Assembly (NCBI GenBank): GCA_022760475.1
Contig: JALEFZ010000088.1
Location: forward strand, 62,001 to 126,000
DNA length: 64,000 nt
Direction of reading: 5' to 3'
From: Bacteroidia bacterium
GTDB taxonomy: Bacteria; Bacteroidota; Bacteroidia; J057
Positions 1 to 8,852 of this stretch are shown in pieces. The position numbers and the translations under genes are program-made. Each line of letters begins with the position of its first letter. Position 1 is the first letter of the stretch. The notes under the pieces were generated by a model. The model ran no database searches. It had not been told where the DNA came from and worked only from the letters and a program-made list of their open reading frames with translations.

Positions 1-319
1 CATCGATATGCTGACTATGGTTGAGAAATTCCGGGCTATAATGCTGAATGGCAAATCTCAAAAATCGAATTTCAATGTTTTGGCTGTCGAGTTTTACTGC
101 CTCCCGGAAAATATTCATGGACTCATTGAGCCAATTGAGTTTGTTGTAGGGGTTCCAATCATGTTTAGCTTTCAGTGCCAAAGCTGATGCCTTGTATGCC
201 AAAACGACCCCTTGATCTCCCCGGTATTTTTTTAGCTCCTCCCACAACCTTCCTGCTCTGTGTGGATGATCCACAGCCTTTTGATAGGCGGCTCTAAGTT
301 GGTCCAGCGTTTGGGGCAT
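1..319 (-). CDS. Hypothetical protein, 3' part outside window
   Basis: A minus-strand reading frame runs open from an ATG at 317-319 to the window edge, about 106 codons, so only the N-terminal part is visible. It starts MPQTLDQL and contains an alanine/lysine-rich helical stretch (YKASALALKAK) and the phrase FREAVKLDSQNIEIRFLRFA, which resembles helical-repeat proteins. There is no signal peptide or membrane segment. I do not recognise a functional family. The start lies 3 bp downstream of the crtB stop codon, so the two genes are almost certainly co-transcribed. The homology of this pair to other carotenoid clusters cannot be judged without the missing part. Confidence 0.75.
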   Translation of the reverse strand, partial: MPQTLDQLRAAYQKAVDHPHRAGRLWEELKKYRGDQGVVLAYKASALALKAKHDWNPYNKLNWLNESMNIFREAVKLDSQNIEIRFLRFAIQHYSPEFLNHSQHID

Positions 320-322
320 TAT

Positions 323-1177
323 CTATAGAAAACTGAATTGCTGGCGAACTACTGTTCCAAAAAGGATTACCATTTTCTCAGGGTCTGGAATTCTGATTCT
401 TTCCTGGAGGATCTTTGCAGGCGGCATTTTGCTAATCTTTTTGAATAGCTTTAAGTAATATTTGTAAGCCAGGTAAACTCCATTTCTTGCGCCAGAGGGC
501 AATCTCATGATTCCCCCAAGGGCATGATCAAAATCTCTCTGAATGTCATCTTCAATGATTTTTTTAGAGCTTGCATTGAATTCGTTGAAATCTACACCTG
601 GAAAGTAAACCCTTCCGCGATCGTAGTAATCCGATTTCATGTCTCGCAAGAAGTTTACTTTTTGAAAAGCGCTACCCAATGCCCTGGCAGGCTCTTTCAG
701 GTCTTGATACTCTTGTTCATCCCCTTCCAGAAATACCCTTAGACACATGAGGCCAACCACCTCTGCAGAGCCATATATATATTCGTGGTAGAGATCCTGG
801 TTGTAATTCTGGTCATGTAGGTCCATCTCCATGCTGTGCAGGAATGCATCTATAAGTTCCTGTTCGATATTATACTCATTCACAACTGCCTGGAAGGAAT
901 GTAAAACAGGATTCAGGCTGATGCCAGTCCTAATGGCCTGGTAGGTATCTTCCCTGAATTGGGAGAGTAGGGCAGCCTTGTCATAATTGTGGAAGGTATC
1001 CACAATTTCATCTGCGTATCTCACGAATCCATATATGGCATAGATGGACTCATGGTATTTTTTGGCCAGGGTCCGGATACCCAGGCTAAAGGATGTACTG
1101 TAATTTTGGGTGATAAGCTTGCTGCACTCCATACAGGTAGACTTGTACAGTTGCATGGGAAGGTGATGGGTACTCAT
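323..1177 (-). CDS. crtB: Phytoene/squalene synthase family protein (CrtB)
   Basis: Probable head-to-head condensing prenyltransferase joining two geranylgeranyl diphosphates into phytoene, the first committed carotenoid step. At 284 residues it has the usual length. Both aspartate-rich Mg-diphosphate motifs are visible: DEIVD at residues 56-60 and the NFLRDMKSD motif with D179 and D183, followed by the family signature GRVYFP. The conserved EYIYGSAEVVGLM helix is at about residues 132-144. No desaturase (crtI) lies in the window, so product specificity (phytoene versus squalene-type) is inferred from the Bacteroidota context. A terminator at 1224-1254 separates it from the upstream sigma factor gene, so it needs its own promoter in the 46 bp between. 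It is followed after 3 bp by the partial hypothetical gene. Confidence 0.85.
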   Translation of the reverse strand: MSTHHLPMQLYKSTCMECSKLITQNYSTSFSLGIRTLAKKYHESIYAIYGFVRYADEIVDTFHNYDKAALLSQFREDTYQAIRTGISLNPVLHSFQAVVNEYNIEQELIDAFLHSMEMDLHDQNYNQDLYHEYIYGSAEVVGLMCLRVFLEGDEQEYQDLKEPARALGSAFQKVNFLRDMKSDYYDRGRVYFPGVDFNEFNASSKKIIEDDIQRDFDHALGGIMRLPSGARNGVYLAYKYYLKLFKKISKMPPAKILQERIRIPDPEKMVILFGTVVRQQFSFL

Positions 1178-1223
1178 AATTCCGTTTTTTTATCCAAACA
1201 CAGTTGACATTCTGGCGAAAAAA

Positions 1224-1254
1224 AAGGCCAGACACTTAAATCGTGTATGGCCTT
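1224..1254 (-). terminator. Terminator after the ECF sigma factor gene
   Basis: On the minus strand a 7-bp arm (AAGGCCA / TGGCCTT), a single mismatch and a 4-bp inner helix (ACAC / GTGT) close a 7-base loop. A run of eight T residues follows directly. This is a classic intrinsic terminator and argues that crtB is not simply read through from the sigma factor gene. Confidence 0.8.
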
Positions 1255-1393
1255 AGAACAATTGTACTTTCTGAACAAATTGCACAATACCTAAGGCTTG
1301 ATATCTGAAAGATAATAGCCAAACGGCTTAAAAGTGCAAATTGTTTGGGGTATAAAGAAAAGTTGGTCAACAAAAGCTAGATCTTGTTGAGGA

Positions 1394-1903
1394 TCAGGCT
1401 CCTTTATAACTTTTCAATTTTCCTTTCAATTCTTTTCTCGCAATGTGGATGCGGTTCTTTACCGTTCCAATTGGAATGTTCAATATGTCAGCAATTTCAA
1501 AGTACTTATAACCTTTGAAGTGCATCAAAAACGGAGTTTTGTATTCGTAGGACAGGTCCTTGATGGCATCATTGATCTCATCCATGGCCAACTTTGTACC
1601 AGCAGCATTCTCTGTGATGTGCTTGGAAGAGTTGATGAAGTGAAGATTATCAGTGGTGTCTATGAAAGTCTTACGCTTCACCAACCTGTGGTAGTTTGTA
1701 ATGAAGGTATTTTTCATGATGGTATATAACCAGGCTTTTAAATTAGTTCCGTCAGTAAACTTCTCTCGATTAGCAATCGCTTTAAGGAGCGTCTCCTGGA
1801 TGAGGTCATTTGCCTCTTCAGAATCACGTGTCAATTTGTATGCGATGGGCTTCAGAGATGTCTGAATGTCCACTACTGCTTTGTTGAATTCGATTGAAGT
1901 CAT
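1394..1903 (-). CDS. RNA polymerase sigma factor, ECF family
   Basis: A 169-residue sigma-70-family protein of the extracytoplasmic-function size. The region 2 signature is seen as DSEEANDLIQETLLKA and the following NLKAWLYTIMKNTF; region 4 as YKYFEIADILNIPIGTVKNRIHIARKEL, the helix-turn-helix that contacts the -35 region. No anti-sigma gene is adjacent on either side, which is unusual for an ECF factor. It lies 216 bp upstream of crtB on the same strand, but an intrinsic terminator stands between them. ECF factors are found near carotenoid genes in several bacteria, often for light or oxidative-stress control; that this one controls crtB is inference only. Confidence 0.9.
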   Translation of the reverse strand: MTSIEFNKAVVDIQTSLKPIAYKLTRDSEEANDLIQETLLKAIANREKFTDGTNLKAWLYTIMKNTFITNYHRLVKRKTFIDTTDNLHFINSSKHITENAAGTKLAMDEINDAIKDLSYEYKTPFLMHFKGYKYFEIADILNIPIGTVKNRIHIARKELKGKLKSYKGA

Positions 1904-2288
1904 AACTTATGGTATTTATTGAAAGTACAATCGCAATTAACAAAACTAGAAATTTCTTTGCAAGTATTTTGTTCAACGATTATGTAATCAAGTTAAACAA
2001 AAAAAATATAGGCTCCAAGCGGCATTAATAAATAGTGTTAAAACATTAATCAATATAATTAGCTGAATATCTGGTAATTGCTATAAGATAGAGGTGTAGG
2101 ATTTACATATATTTTTGAATATTTGTGTTGAATTTTTTTGTTTAATGTCTTTACAATATGGATGTATCTCCATGTATTCATCTCTCTTTCAAACACTTAG
2201 CTTTTTAAGATTTATGCCATTTTTTTGAACATTTCATTAAATTATTTGTAAGATTTTGTTGATTTCATAGACCTTCTCCACATTTTTT
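1904..2288. other. AT-rich divergent intergenic region
   Basis: This 385-bp gap separates the minus-strand sigma factor gene from the plus-strand gene at 2289. It is strongly AT-rich with many short A and T runs and must hold promoters for both directions. I see no ORF, tRNA, riboswitch or convincing inverted repeat, and no single promoter hexamer pair stands out enough to name. Confidence 0.6.
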
Positions 2289-3047
2289 ATGAATTCCCTT
2301 CAGCAAAAAAAATTTCAATCAATCATTTGGAAAGTCATCCCGGATACAGCCAACGAACTCTTGATGGTAGAACTCCGGAAAAAGCAAGATCAGCAGGTGG
2401 AATATGGTTTCCTGGATTTACAGCAGGGTTTTTATCAAAAATTGATTTCTACAAGGCCATGCTCATGGTGGACAGGAATGCTTGACTTCTTCGACAATGT
2501 TGTCCTGATCCACGGCTATGAGGATGAGGGTTTGCCTGTACAAATGGGGGTTGAAGCTCACCAACTTAAGCCTAATAAATTTTTGTGGAAGAATTCTCAG
2601 GATTCGGTTGAACAAACTGGGGTGGAAAGCCTGAGAATGAAATCAGGTGAGATACTTGAGTGGAGAAGTGGCGAAGTCATAAAGCGGGAGGATTTCGAGC
2701 CCCTGGAAGGGGTTCGCGCTGCTCAACAAGTTTTCCCAAAGTTGTATCTACAGGAGAGTGAGGTGTTTCAGCACTGGAAGACGTCCCTTGGTGATTTCCT
2801 TGGGGATGAACCCAGTTTACAATTGGCCTTAGCGAATCATGGTCATACATACATCATCCAAGCATATACTGGAAATCTTCAGGAGGACTTAAAGGCCTAT
2901 TGGCTGTTATACCATGCTCAGGCACGAACATTTACCAAGCTCATCTCGGTCAGTCAGCAATCATTATTGATGGATCCATTTTTTGTGCAGTTACCCTATC
3001 TCTTCTTCCTCCCCACATCCAATGAGATTTTCTGGACCCGCATCTGA
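2289..3047 (+). CDS. Conserved hypothetical protein, probably DUF4905
   Basis: A 252-residue soluble protein with no signal peptide or membrane helix. The pattern IIWKVIPD...LLMVELR near the N-terminus, with later strands and the FLPTSNEIFW ending, looks to me like the Bacteroidota family DUF4905, which has no known function; that assignment is from memory of the pattern and is moderate only. It is a single-gene unit, convergent with the outer-membrane protein gene on the minus strand: the two stop codons are 1 bp apart, leaving no room for a separate terminator. Confidence 0.7.
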   Translation: MNSLQQKKFQSIIWKVIPDTANELLMVELRKKQDQQVEYGFLDLQQGFYQKLISTRPCSWWTGMLDFFDNVVLIHGYEDEGLPVQMGVEAHQLKPNKFLWKNSQDSVEQTGVESLRMKSGEILEWRSGEVIKREDFEPLEGVRAAQQVFPKLYLQESEVFQHWKTSLGDFLGDEPSLQLALANHGHTYIIQAYTGNLQEDLKAYWLLYHAQARTFTKLISVSQQSLLMDPFFVQLPYLFFLPTSNEIFWTRI

Positions 3048-3048
3048 T

Positions 3049-4206
3049 TCAATCTTCAAGTAGGCGGATAACGGCCTCCCAATTCGGGATTGTTAATTCT
3101 TGTCCGTGGGGAACGGGTTCGGCCAAGTCAGGATTGAGTCGCTCGAACTCCTTGATGTCAAGGTGATAAATTTCTGCTAGTGCGGCAGCAGATAGCGTCC
3201 CATTGCTTTTTACCTTGCGATACAGATTTTTTTTGCGGGCAATATTGACCAATTGCTCAAAATAGTATCCCTGAAATTTCACTTCAAAACTTTGGAGATC
3301 CTCGGCAGTATAAACCTCGGCAGGATTTAAAGAAGTGCTTTTTGGCATTTCATAATACCTTATAAAGTCTACCTCAAGTTCGTTTACATGGTCATTATTT
3401 ACATGATGCCTTTTTTCAATTTTGCGGTATTGAAGATTTCTTTGGTTAGAAAGTGATCTTTGCGGCTTATTAGAAGCCAATATGATAGGTTGGAGGGCTT
3501 GGTTGTCAACAGGAGCATCTGTTTTTGGATTTTTTCTGATACCCAGGCGAACGTCAAAACCAAGCTGGAAGGCATGAAGTTGATCATTCCCTGCTGATCT
3601 TCCAAGGAGGCCGATGTTGTCAATGTAATCTGACATATTGAGCCTGTAAGTATAATCTGCGTGTAGGCTAAGGGAATTCCCGAGCGGTACATTAAGTCCT
3701 ATCGTAGCAGGCCAGACAAAAATTGTGGTGGGAAACTCTTCTCCTAATTCCCTTGTAAAAATATTGTCAATTAGGAAATTCCCGTTTTCATCCTTGGGAT
3801 TAAAGAAAAATACCGATGGCCCAATACCCAGGTAAGGATGCACAGGCCCTTTCCTAAAGAAGTATCTCATCAGGCGGAAGTCCAGGTAGAATAGGTTGGT
3901 TTCAAAGTATGTATTGGTTCGGCGAATCTCTTCCTGCGTCTGGAACTTGGTATCCAATTGTTCGACAACTTTTCCAAATCCAGCATTTATCCGCATCCTG
4001 AATGCCTTTTGGTTTGCAAATTGAAGATACATATTTGCTCCAGGATATAGCCTGAGATAGTCGGTTTCGTCTACCGTAAGGTCTCCAGTATATAGTAGGC
4101 CTGTCCACCCAAGGCCAAGACGTGGTGCACCCGGCTTTGATTGCCCAAAGATGGTAGAAGGTGTAAAGATGCAAGCGAAAAGCAGAAGATGGAAGATGTA
4201 TTTCAT
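3049..4206 (-). CDS. Secreted outer-membrane beta-barrel protein with LysM-like C-terminus
   Basis: A 385-residue exported protein. A signal peptide ends near the FGQSKPG sequence at about residue 22. The first ~220 residues alternate hydrophobic and aromatic strands (GLGWTGLLYTGDL, YLGIGPSVFFF, SLHADYTYRLNMSDY) typical of small outer-membrane barrels of the DUF6089/OmpW-like type in Bacteroidota. A linker of about 70 residues rich in N, H and R follows. The C-terminal ~90 residues contain a pattern resembling a LysM fold (AALAEIYHLDIKEFERLNPDL, then GQELTIP), so this end may touch peptidoglycan. Barrel and LysM-like assignments are structural readings, not close family matches. Confidence 0.75.
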   Translation of the reverse strand: MKYIFHLLLFACIFTPSTIFGQSKPGAPRLGLGWTGLLYTGDLTVDETDYLRLYPGANMYLQFANQKAFRMRINAGFGKVVEQLDTKFQTQEEIRRTNTYFETNLFYLDFRLMRYFFRKGPVHPYLGIGPSVFFFNPKDENGNFLIDNIFTRELGEEFPTTIFVWPATIGLNVPLGNSLSLHADYTYRLNMSDYIDNIGLLGRSAGNDQLHAFQLGFDVRLGIRKNPKTDAPVDNQALQPIILASNKPQRSLSNQRNLQYRKIEKRHHVNNDHVNELEVDFIRYYEMPKSTSLNPAEVYTAEDLQSFEVKFQGYYFEQLVNIARKKNLYRKVKSNGTLSAAALAEIYHLDIKEFERLNPDLAEPVPHGQELTIPNWEAVIRLLED

Positions 4207-4419
4207 GCCTACTGTTTAAAACAGGACAGGACAATCAGGAAATTGACCAATCCTGCTCACTCTTCAAAATATAACGTTCTGATTGGTAATAAGGTATGCT
4301 GGAATAAGCTTTTTTGAAAGTTAAGAGGTTAGAGGTGGAATTAGGGAATGATTGTCCAAGGAAAGTTACAGATGTTAATTTTTCGCCCTATTTGATAATA
4401 AATTTTCTGAACCTATGAA

Positions 4420-5133
4420 TTAATAGGCCTTTAAGAATTTGAGGATACCCAAGCCAAAAATGCCAGCAGTCTCGGTTCTCAGCCTGTTTTCTCCGAGTGA
4501 TATGGGTAAAAAGCCAGCCTGGCTAGCTAGTTTAACCTCTGCTTCGGTGAAGTCTCCTTCAGGCCCAATGAGTAAGGTAATTTCGTCTGCCTCATTTATT
4601 TGCTTGGAATAACTTTGAATGGGGTCTTGACTTTCACACCAACCTATAAATTTTACCCCTTTATGATTTTCCTTGATCCATCTATCGAATGTTTGGATCT
4701 CGTGTAATGAGGGAAGCATGGATCTCTTACTTTGCTTAAGTGCTGTCAATAATATGGTTTCTATCCTGCTGACTTTGAATTTCGCTTTGTAGACATCTGT
4801 TCTCTGGCATTGTAAAGGAAAAATGTGATTAACGCCCAATTCTACGGCCTTTTCCATCATCCACTCAAACCTGTCTTTGAGCCTTAGAGGGGAAACGGCT
4901 AAGTTGATTTTTAAGCCATGCTCTCCAAATGCTTCTTTGCTCTCTATGATTTCAAGCTGGGTTTCCTGTTTCTCAATTGAAACAATCCTTGCGACATACA
5001 TGCTTCCCTTGCCTTCTGTAATGTTTATATGATCCCCAGGCTGATGCCTCAAGACTTTGATACAATGTCGACTTTCGTCAGTTGTAAGCCGAGCTTTAGG
5101 AAATTCGAGGACTTCGGCAAGAAAAATTTGCAT
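4420..5133 (-). CDS. rsmE: 16S rRNA (uracil(1498)-N(3))-methyltransferase RsmE
   Basis: A SPOUT-class methyltransferase that methylates N3 of U1498 in 16S rRNA using S-adenosylmethionine. The 237-residue length is typical. Visible family marks are the N-terminal PUA-like part (SRHCIKVLRHQPGDHI), the middle stretch with ECF-like QCQRTDVYKAK, and the knotted SAM-binding end LLIGPEGDFTEAEV followed by SLGENRLRTETAG. It is a cytoplasmic housekeeping enzyme. The gene is divergent from pckA and separated by 213 bp from the downstream outer-membrane protein gene. Confidence 0.95.
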   Translation of the reverse strand: MQIFLAEVLEFPKARLTTDESRHCIKVLRHQPGDHINITEGKGSMYVARIVSIEKQETQLEIIESKEAFGEHGLKINLAVSPLRLKDRFEWMMEKAVELGVNHIFPLQCQRTDVYKAKFKVSRIETILLTALKQSKRSMLPSLHEIQTFDRWIKENHKGVKFIGWCESQDPIQSYSKQINEADEITLLIGPEGDFTEAEVKLASQAGFLPISLGENRLRTETAGIFGLGILKFLKAY

Positions 5134-5298
5134 CCTAGTTTTAGATTTTGGCTAAATTATGTGAAAACAGTATGACTCAAATCAGGGTAAATATAACCAG
5201 GGAATGGGTATTACCATGACAATAGTCATTTATCTCTAAGGCAGTCTTTTAGTTCTTTGTTATTGTACAATAAGAAGATAATTTTACTCAAGCAATTC

Positions 5299-5329
5299 TT
5301 GAATAGAATAGCGAAAAATCTTTTATTTG
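5299..5329 (+). promoter_or_regulatory. Possible pckA promoter
   Basis: TTG at 5299-5301 and TTTATTTG at 5322-5329, with a 20-base spacer, resemble the Bacteroidota TTTG / TAnnTTTG pair with one mismatch in the -7 element. It lies about 50 bp before the pckA start codon. The fit is suggestive only. Confidence 0.35.
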
Positions 5330-5378
5330 TGAATATTCGCTATCCCTCATTAATGTTTTATAACTAATTACACCTCTC

Positions 5379-6989
5379 ATGAGTTTTACTGAGATTATCC
5401 CTAAAATTGGCCTTGAATCTATTGGATTAACCAATACCGGAAAGCAATGGTGGAACCTTTCCCCAGCTTCTCTGGTAGAGCATTCAATCCTGAAAGGGGA
5501 AGGCGTGCTCACAGACAATGGTGCCTTGCTGGTTAGTACAGGGAAATTCACCGGACGTTCTCCGAAGGACAAATTCATCGTAAGAGATGTCAACACCGAA
5601 AACACCATTTGGTGGGGGGATGTCAACCACCCAATCGAGGTGGAAAAATACGAAAGAATCCTTGCTAAAATGCAATCCTACCTTCAAGAGAAGGAATTGT
5701 ACATCAGAGATGTATACGCAGGTGCAGATCCCAACTACCGCTTGAATGTCAGGGTGGTAAATACCCTTCCATGGGCAAACATGTTTGTGAATAATATGTT
5801 TATCCGCCCTGAAAGAGAAGACCTTGAAAACTTCAAGCCTGAATGGACTGTAATTGCTGCTCGTGGTTTCCAGGCAAATCCCGTTACTGATGGCACCCGC
5901 CAGGAAAATTTTGCCATGATCAATTTCACCAGAAAGATCATTCTTATTGGTGGTTCAGGATATACAGGTGAGATTAAAAAGGGCATTTTTACAGTGATGA
6001 ATTATGTATTGCCTATGGAAGGCGTACTTTCCATGCACTGTTCTGCCAATGTAGGTCGCAAAAGCGATACAGCAATTTTCTTTGGACTTTCTGGTACGGG
6101 AAAAACTACCCTTTCTGCAGATCCAGAAAGAAAATTGATCGGAGACGATGAGCATGGCTGGACCAAGGACGGAGTATTCAACTTCGAAGGTGGATGCTAT
6201 GCCAAAACCATCGATCTTACCCCCGAAAAGGAGCCTGATATCTACCATGCCATCAAGCACGGTGCTATCGTAGAAAACATGAACTTCTATCCCGATAGCA
6301 GAAGGCTGAATTACAAAGACGATTCTATTACACAAAATATCCGTGTGTCATACCCTATTCATCACATTGAGAACATCATGAAGCCATCGATGGGGGAGAC
6401 ACCAAAGAATATTTTCTTCCTTACCTGTGATGCATTTGGGGTATTACCTCCTATTTCCAGGCTTTCTGTACCTCAGGCGATGTACCAGTTCGTTTCAGGT
6501 TATACCGCCAAAATTGCGGGTACTGAGGAAGGTATTGATGAGCCAGTTGCTGTGTTCTCATCCTGCTTTGGGGAGCCATTCTTGCCATTGCACCCTACCA
6601 AATATGCTGAGATGTTGGGAGAAAAGCTGAACGAAGCTGAGAATGGAGCCCATGTTTGGTTGATCAACACAGGCTGGACCGGAGGTCCTTATGGCGTAGG
6701 ATCAAGGATCAAACTTAAATTTACCCGAGCCATGATCACAGCAGCCCTCAACGGTTGGTTGGAAGGGGTAGAGTATATCACAGATCCGGTATTCAACCTT
6801 TCTATGCCTACATCTGTGCCTAATGTGCCAAATGAAGTATTGAATCCTAGAAATACATGGGCAGACAAAGGTGCTTACGATAAGAAAGCGCAAGAACTCG
6901 CTCGCCTGTTCAACGATAATTTTGCTCAGTATAGCGACTTCGCAAATGAGGAAATCAAAGCAGCCGCTCCAAAAATTCTGGCTGGTTGA
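5379..6989 (+). CDS. pckA: Phosphoenolpyruvate carboxykinase (ATP)
   Basis: Converts oxaloacetate and ATP to phosphoenolpyruvate, CO2 and ADP at the entry to gluconeogenesis. At 536 residues it matches the ATP-dependent bacterial class. Key parts are visible: TGRSPKDKF with substrate-contacting R60, the P-loop GLSGTGKTT at residues 236-244, the metal-binding DDEHGW at 256-261, and the later NTGWTGGPYG signature. It is a monocistronic unit, divergent from rsmE and ended by a strong hairpin shared with the histidine kinase gene that converges on it. Its presence fits growth on amino acids and organic acids. Confidence 0.98.
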   Translation: MSFTEIIPKIGLESIGLTNTGKQWWNLSPASLVEHSILKGEGVLTDNGALLVSTGKFTGRSPKDKFIVRDVNTENTIWWGDVNHPIEVEKYERILAKMQSYLQEKELYIRDVYAGADPNYRLNVRVVNTLPWANMFVNNMFIRPEREDLENFKPEWTVIAARGFQANPVTDGTRQENFAMINFTRKIILIGGSGYTGEIKKGIFTVMNYVLPMEGVLSMHCSANVGRKSDTAIFFGLSGTGKTTLSADPERKLIGDDEHGWTKDGVFNFEGGCYAKTIDLTPEKEPDIYHAIKHGAIVENMNFYPDSRRLNYKDDSITQNIRVSYPIHHIENIMKPSMGETPKNIFFLTCDAFGVLPPISRLSVPQAMYQFVSGYTAKIAGTEEGIDEPVAVFSSCFGEPFLPLHPTKYAEMLGEKLNEAENGAHVWLINTGWTGGPYGVGSRIKLKFTRAMITAALNGWLEGVEYITDPVFNLSMPTSVPNVPNEVLNPRNTWADKGAYDKKAQELARLFNDNFAQYSDFANEEIKAAAPKILAG

Positions 6990-7006
6990 TCCTGATAAAT
7001 CCAATT

Positions 7007-7042
7007 AAAAAGGGGGTGCTTCATTGAAGCACCCCCTTTTTT
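7007..7042. terminator. Bidirectional terminator between pckA and histidine kinase gene
   Basis: A perfect 11-bp stem (GGGGGTGCTTC at 7012-7022 with GAAGCACCCCC at 7026-7036) encloses a 3-base loop. It has an A run on the left and a T run on the right, so it can stop transcription from both converging genes. Confidence 0.9.
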
Positions 7043-7054
7043 GTTTTCCAATTT

Positions 7055-8443
7055 TTATTCAACAGGGAAAAGAAAGGTAAATACTGTTTTTCCCGGCTCC
7101 GAGTCTACCGAAATATCAGCCCTGTGATGTGCAACCAACTTTGCTACTACATCCAATCCCAATCCGGTTCCTTTACCCATAGGTTTGGTGGTGAAGAACG
7201 GATCAAAAATCCTGCTTTTTACATCTTCAGGAATCCCTTTTCCTGAGTCCTCTATTTGAATTTTTACACAAGGACCATCCATTCCAGACCTAAGAGTAAG
7301 GGTTCCTCCTGTGTTCTCCATGGCATCCAGGGCATTGTCGATGATGTTGGTCCAGATTTGGTTTAACTCTCCAGGATAGGCGTAAATCTTGGATATATCG
7401 GGATCAATGTCCTTTACGATTTGAACATTGTTCTTCTTGAATTTATGCTTCAGCATCATGATGGTGTTTTTGATGCCGTCGTGTATATTCACCAGCTGTC
7501 TGTCTGTCGTCTGGTCCATATGTGAGTAGGATTTGATGGAGCCAATCAGGTCAGAAATACGCTTGGAAGCATCTTCTATTTCTTCCACCATGCGTTCGGT
7601 GCTGAGGTTGTTGCCTATCCATCGGATTACCGGAGCAATATCCTTTTCTCCACATTTTTCCAGGACTGTGTCAAGTTCATCTGTGGTAAAACCAAATTCC
7701 ACGAGGTTGTCAATCAGGTCATCATCATCATCCAGGTCGTTGTCTTCCAACCAATCCCGAATATCATCTTCCTTTTCTGTTCGCTGCATCAGGCTCATTT
7801 CTTCAACTGTCCCAGCTGCTATTTTGGAATACATCAAGTCATTGACAGTATCCACCTCGTCAGGTGAAATTTGGATCCTCATGACATTTTTAAAATTGTC
7901 AGGAAGGTAGGAAAGGTGGTTTTTCAACTCCTGTGCTGTTCTTACCAATGCAGCAGCGGGATTATTCAATTCATGGGCTAGTCCTGCGGATAATTTCCCC
8001 AATGAAACCAGTTTCTCATTTTGCTGCTGAAGCGTAGTGAAATTCCTAATTCGATTGCTCATGACATGTACCAATGCAGTGGTAAGTTCATGCTTTTCCC
8101 GAATCATTTGTGGAAAGATGTCTTTATGGGTATGAAGGACAATACTTGGCTCAAGCGCTGCACTAAAGGCAATGGAGTTGCGGCTTCTGGAATAGGGGAG
8201 CACTCCTGTAATGTCTCCTGTCTCAATTCGCGCAAGTTCGCGGGTGTTGTTTGCTTCTCCCAGCCAGATTCTGAAGCGACCGCTCAGCATGACGAACATG
8301 TGGGTGCTTTCGGTACCTCTGATAAACAGGGGGTCTCCGACTTTAAACTCTTTGCAGGTAGAATTGTCGATCAACCACTGAAGCTGTTCAACAGGCACAT
8401 GGCCAATGTCTTCATTGGATTGTAATATAGAGAGTATGTCCAT
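7055..8443 (-). CDS. Histidine kinase with N-terminal cyclic-nucleotide-binding-type domain
   Basis: A 462-residue soluble sensor kinase. Residues ~10-125 form a cNMP/CRP-type sensory fold (GDPLFIRGTESTHMFVMLSG; GDITGVLPYSRSR). The phosphoacceptor helix is SLGKLSAGLAHELNNP with H157. The ATPase domain shows the N box NIIDNALDAM at 366-375, DSGKGIP at 399-405 and GTGLGL at 425-430. Between H157 and the ATPase lies an unusually long helical insert of about 150 residues with a very acidic patch (DNDLDDDDDLIDN, ~234-246). No transmembrane helix and no response-regulator gene nearby, so it is an orphan kinase. It is followed on the same strand upstream by the small gene at 8452 with an 8-bp gap, implying an operon. 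The ligand of the sensory domain is unknown. Confidence 0.92.
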   Translation of the reverse strand: MDILSILQSNEDIGHVPVEQLQWLIDNSTCKEFKVGDPLFIRGTESTHMFVMLSGRFRIWLGEANNTRELARIETGDITGVLPYSRSRNSIAFSAALEPSIVLHTHKDIFPQMIREKHELTTALVHVMSNRIRNFTTLQQQNEKLVSLGKLSAGLAHELNNPAAALVRTAQELKNHLSYLPDNFKNVMRIQISPDEVDTVNDLMYSKIAAGTVEEMSLMQRTEKEDDIRDWLEDNDLDDDDDLIDNLVEFGFTTDELDTVLEKCGEKDIAPVIRWIGNNLSTERMVEEIEDASKRISDLIGSIKSYSHMDQTTDRQLVNIHDGIKNTIMMLKHKFKKNNVQIVKDIDPDISKIYAYPGELNQIWTNIIDNALDAMENTGGTLTLRSGMDGPCVKIQIEDSGKGIPEDVKSRIFDPFFTTKPMGKGTGLGLDVVAKLVAHHRADISVDSEPGKTVFTFLFPVE

Positions 8444-8451
8444 TTTTTTAA

Positions 8452-8748
8452 TTAATTGAGGGAAAGGCGTGGCAGCTCATGAGTTGCCATGTCATGAAAC
8501 ATCAATTGATAAACTTCTGCGTTACAGTATGGCATGATCGGCATGGTGTCCAGGACATCATAAGCTATATGCTCGGATTCTGCTACAATGACCACCCACA
8601 AGCGAGACCTGTCCCAAGAAAGGGAATAGGATCGGAGAGATCCATCTTCAAACAATTTGTTTACCTGCGCGCGTTGGGCAGGAATCAAATTTATCAAGTC
8701 CTGCGGAATCACGTGCGGCAGATAAATCTCTGCCATGTATTGATTCAT
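8452..8748 (-). CDS. Muconolactone isomerase-like small protein
   Basis: A 98-residue cytoplasmic protein whose beta-alpha-beta ferredoxin-like pattern (YMAEIYLP, then LIPAQRAQVNKLFEDGSLRSYSL, then LWVVIVAESEH) resembles the muconolactone delta-isomerase/dimeric alpha-beta barrel group. It lies 8 bp upstream of the histidine kinase on the same strand, and so is the first gene of a likely two-gene operon. With no catechol pathway genes in view, a true isomerase role is doubtful; a sensory or redox-stress role with the kinase is a guess from the pairing. Confidence 0.7.
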   Translation of the reverse strand: MNQYMAEIYLPHVIPQDLINLIPAQRAQVNKLFEDGSLRSYSLSWDRSRLWVVIVAESEHIAYDVLDTMPIMPYCNAEVYQLMFHDMATHELPRLSLN

Positions 8749-8852
8749 AAACTCAAGATAAGATTATTTCTTTGCTTTTATAGCCTTTAATATTCCTCTA
8801 AAAAAAGTCCTCCTGAGAATGAATTACTTATGCTGAAAATTTAACATTCTTC

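Noticed and set aside
1178..1393. Inverted repeat-like AACAATTGTAC and TTGCACAAT as a regulator operator
   Set aside because: The match is partial, the repeat halves differ and the terminator hairpin next to it explains most of the symmetry.
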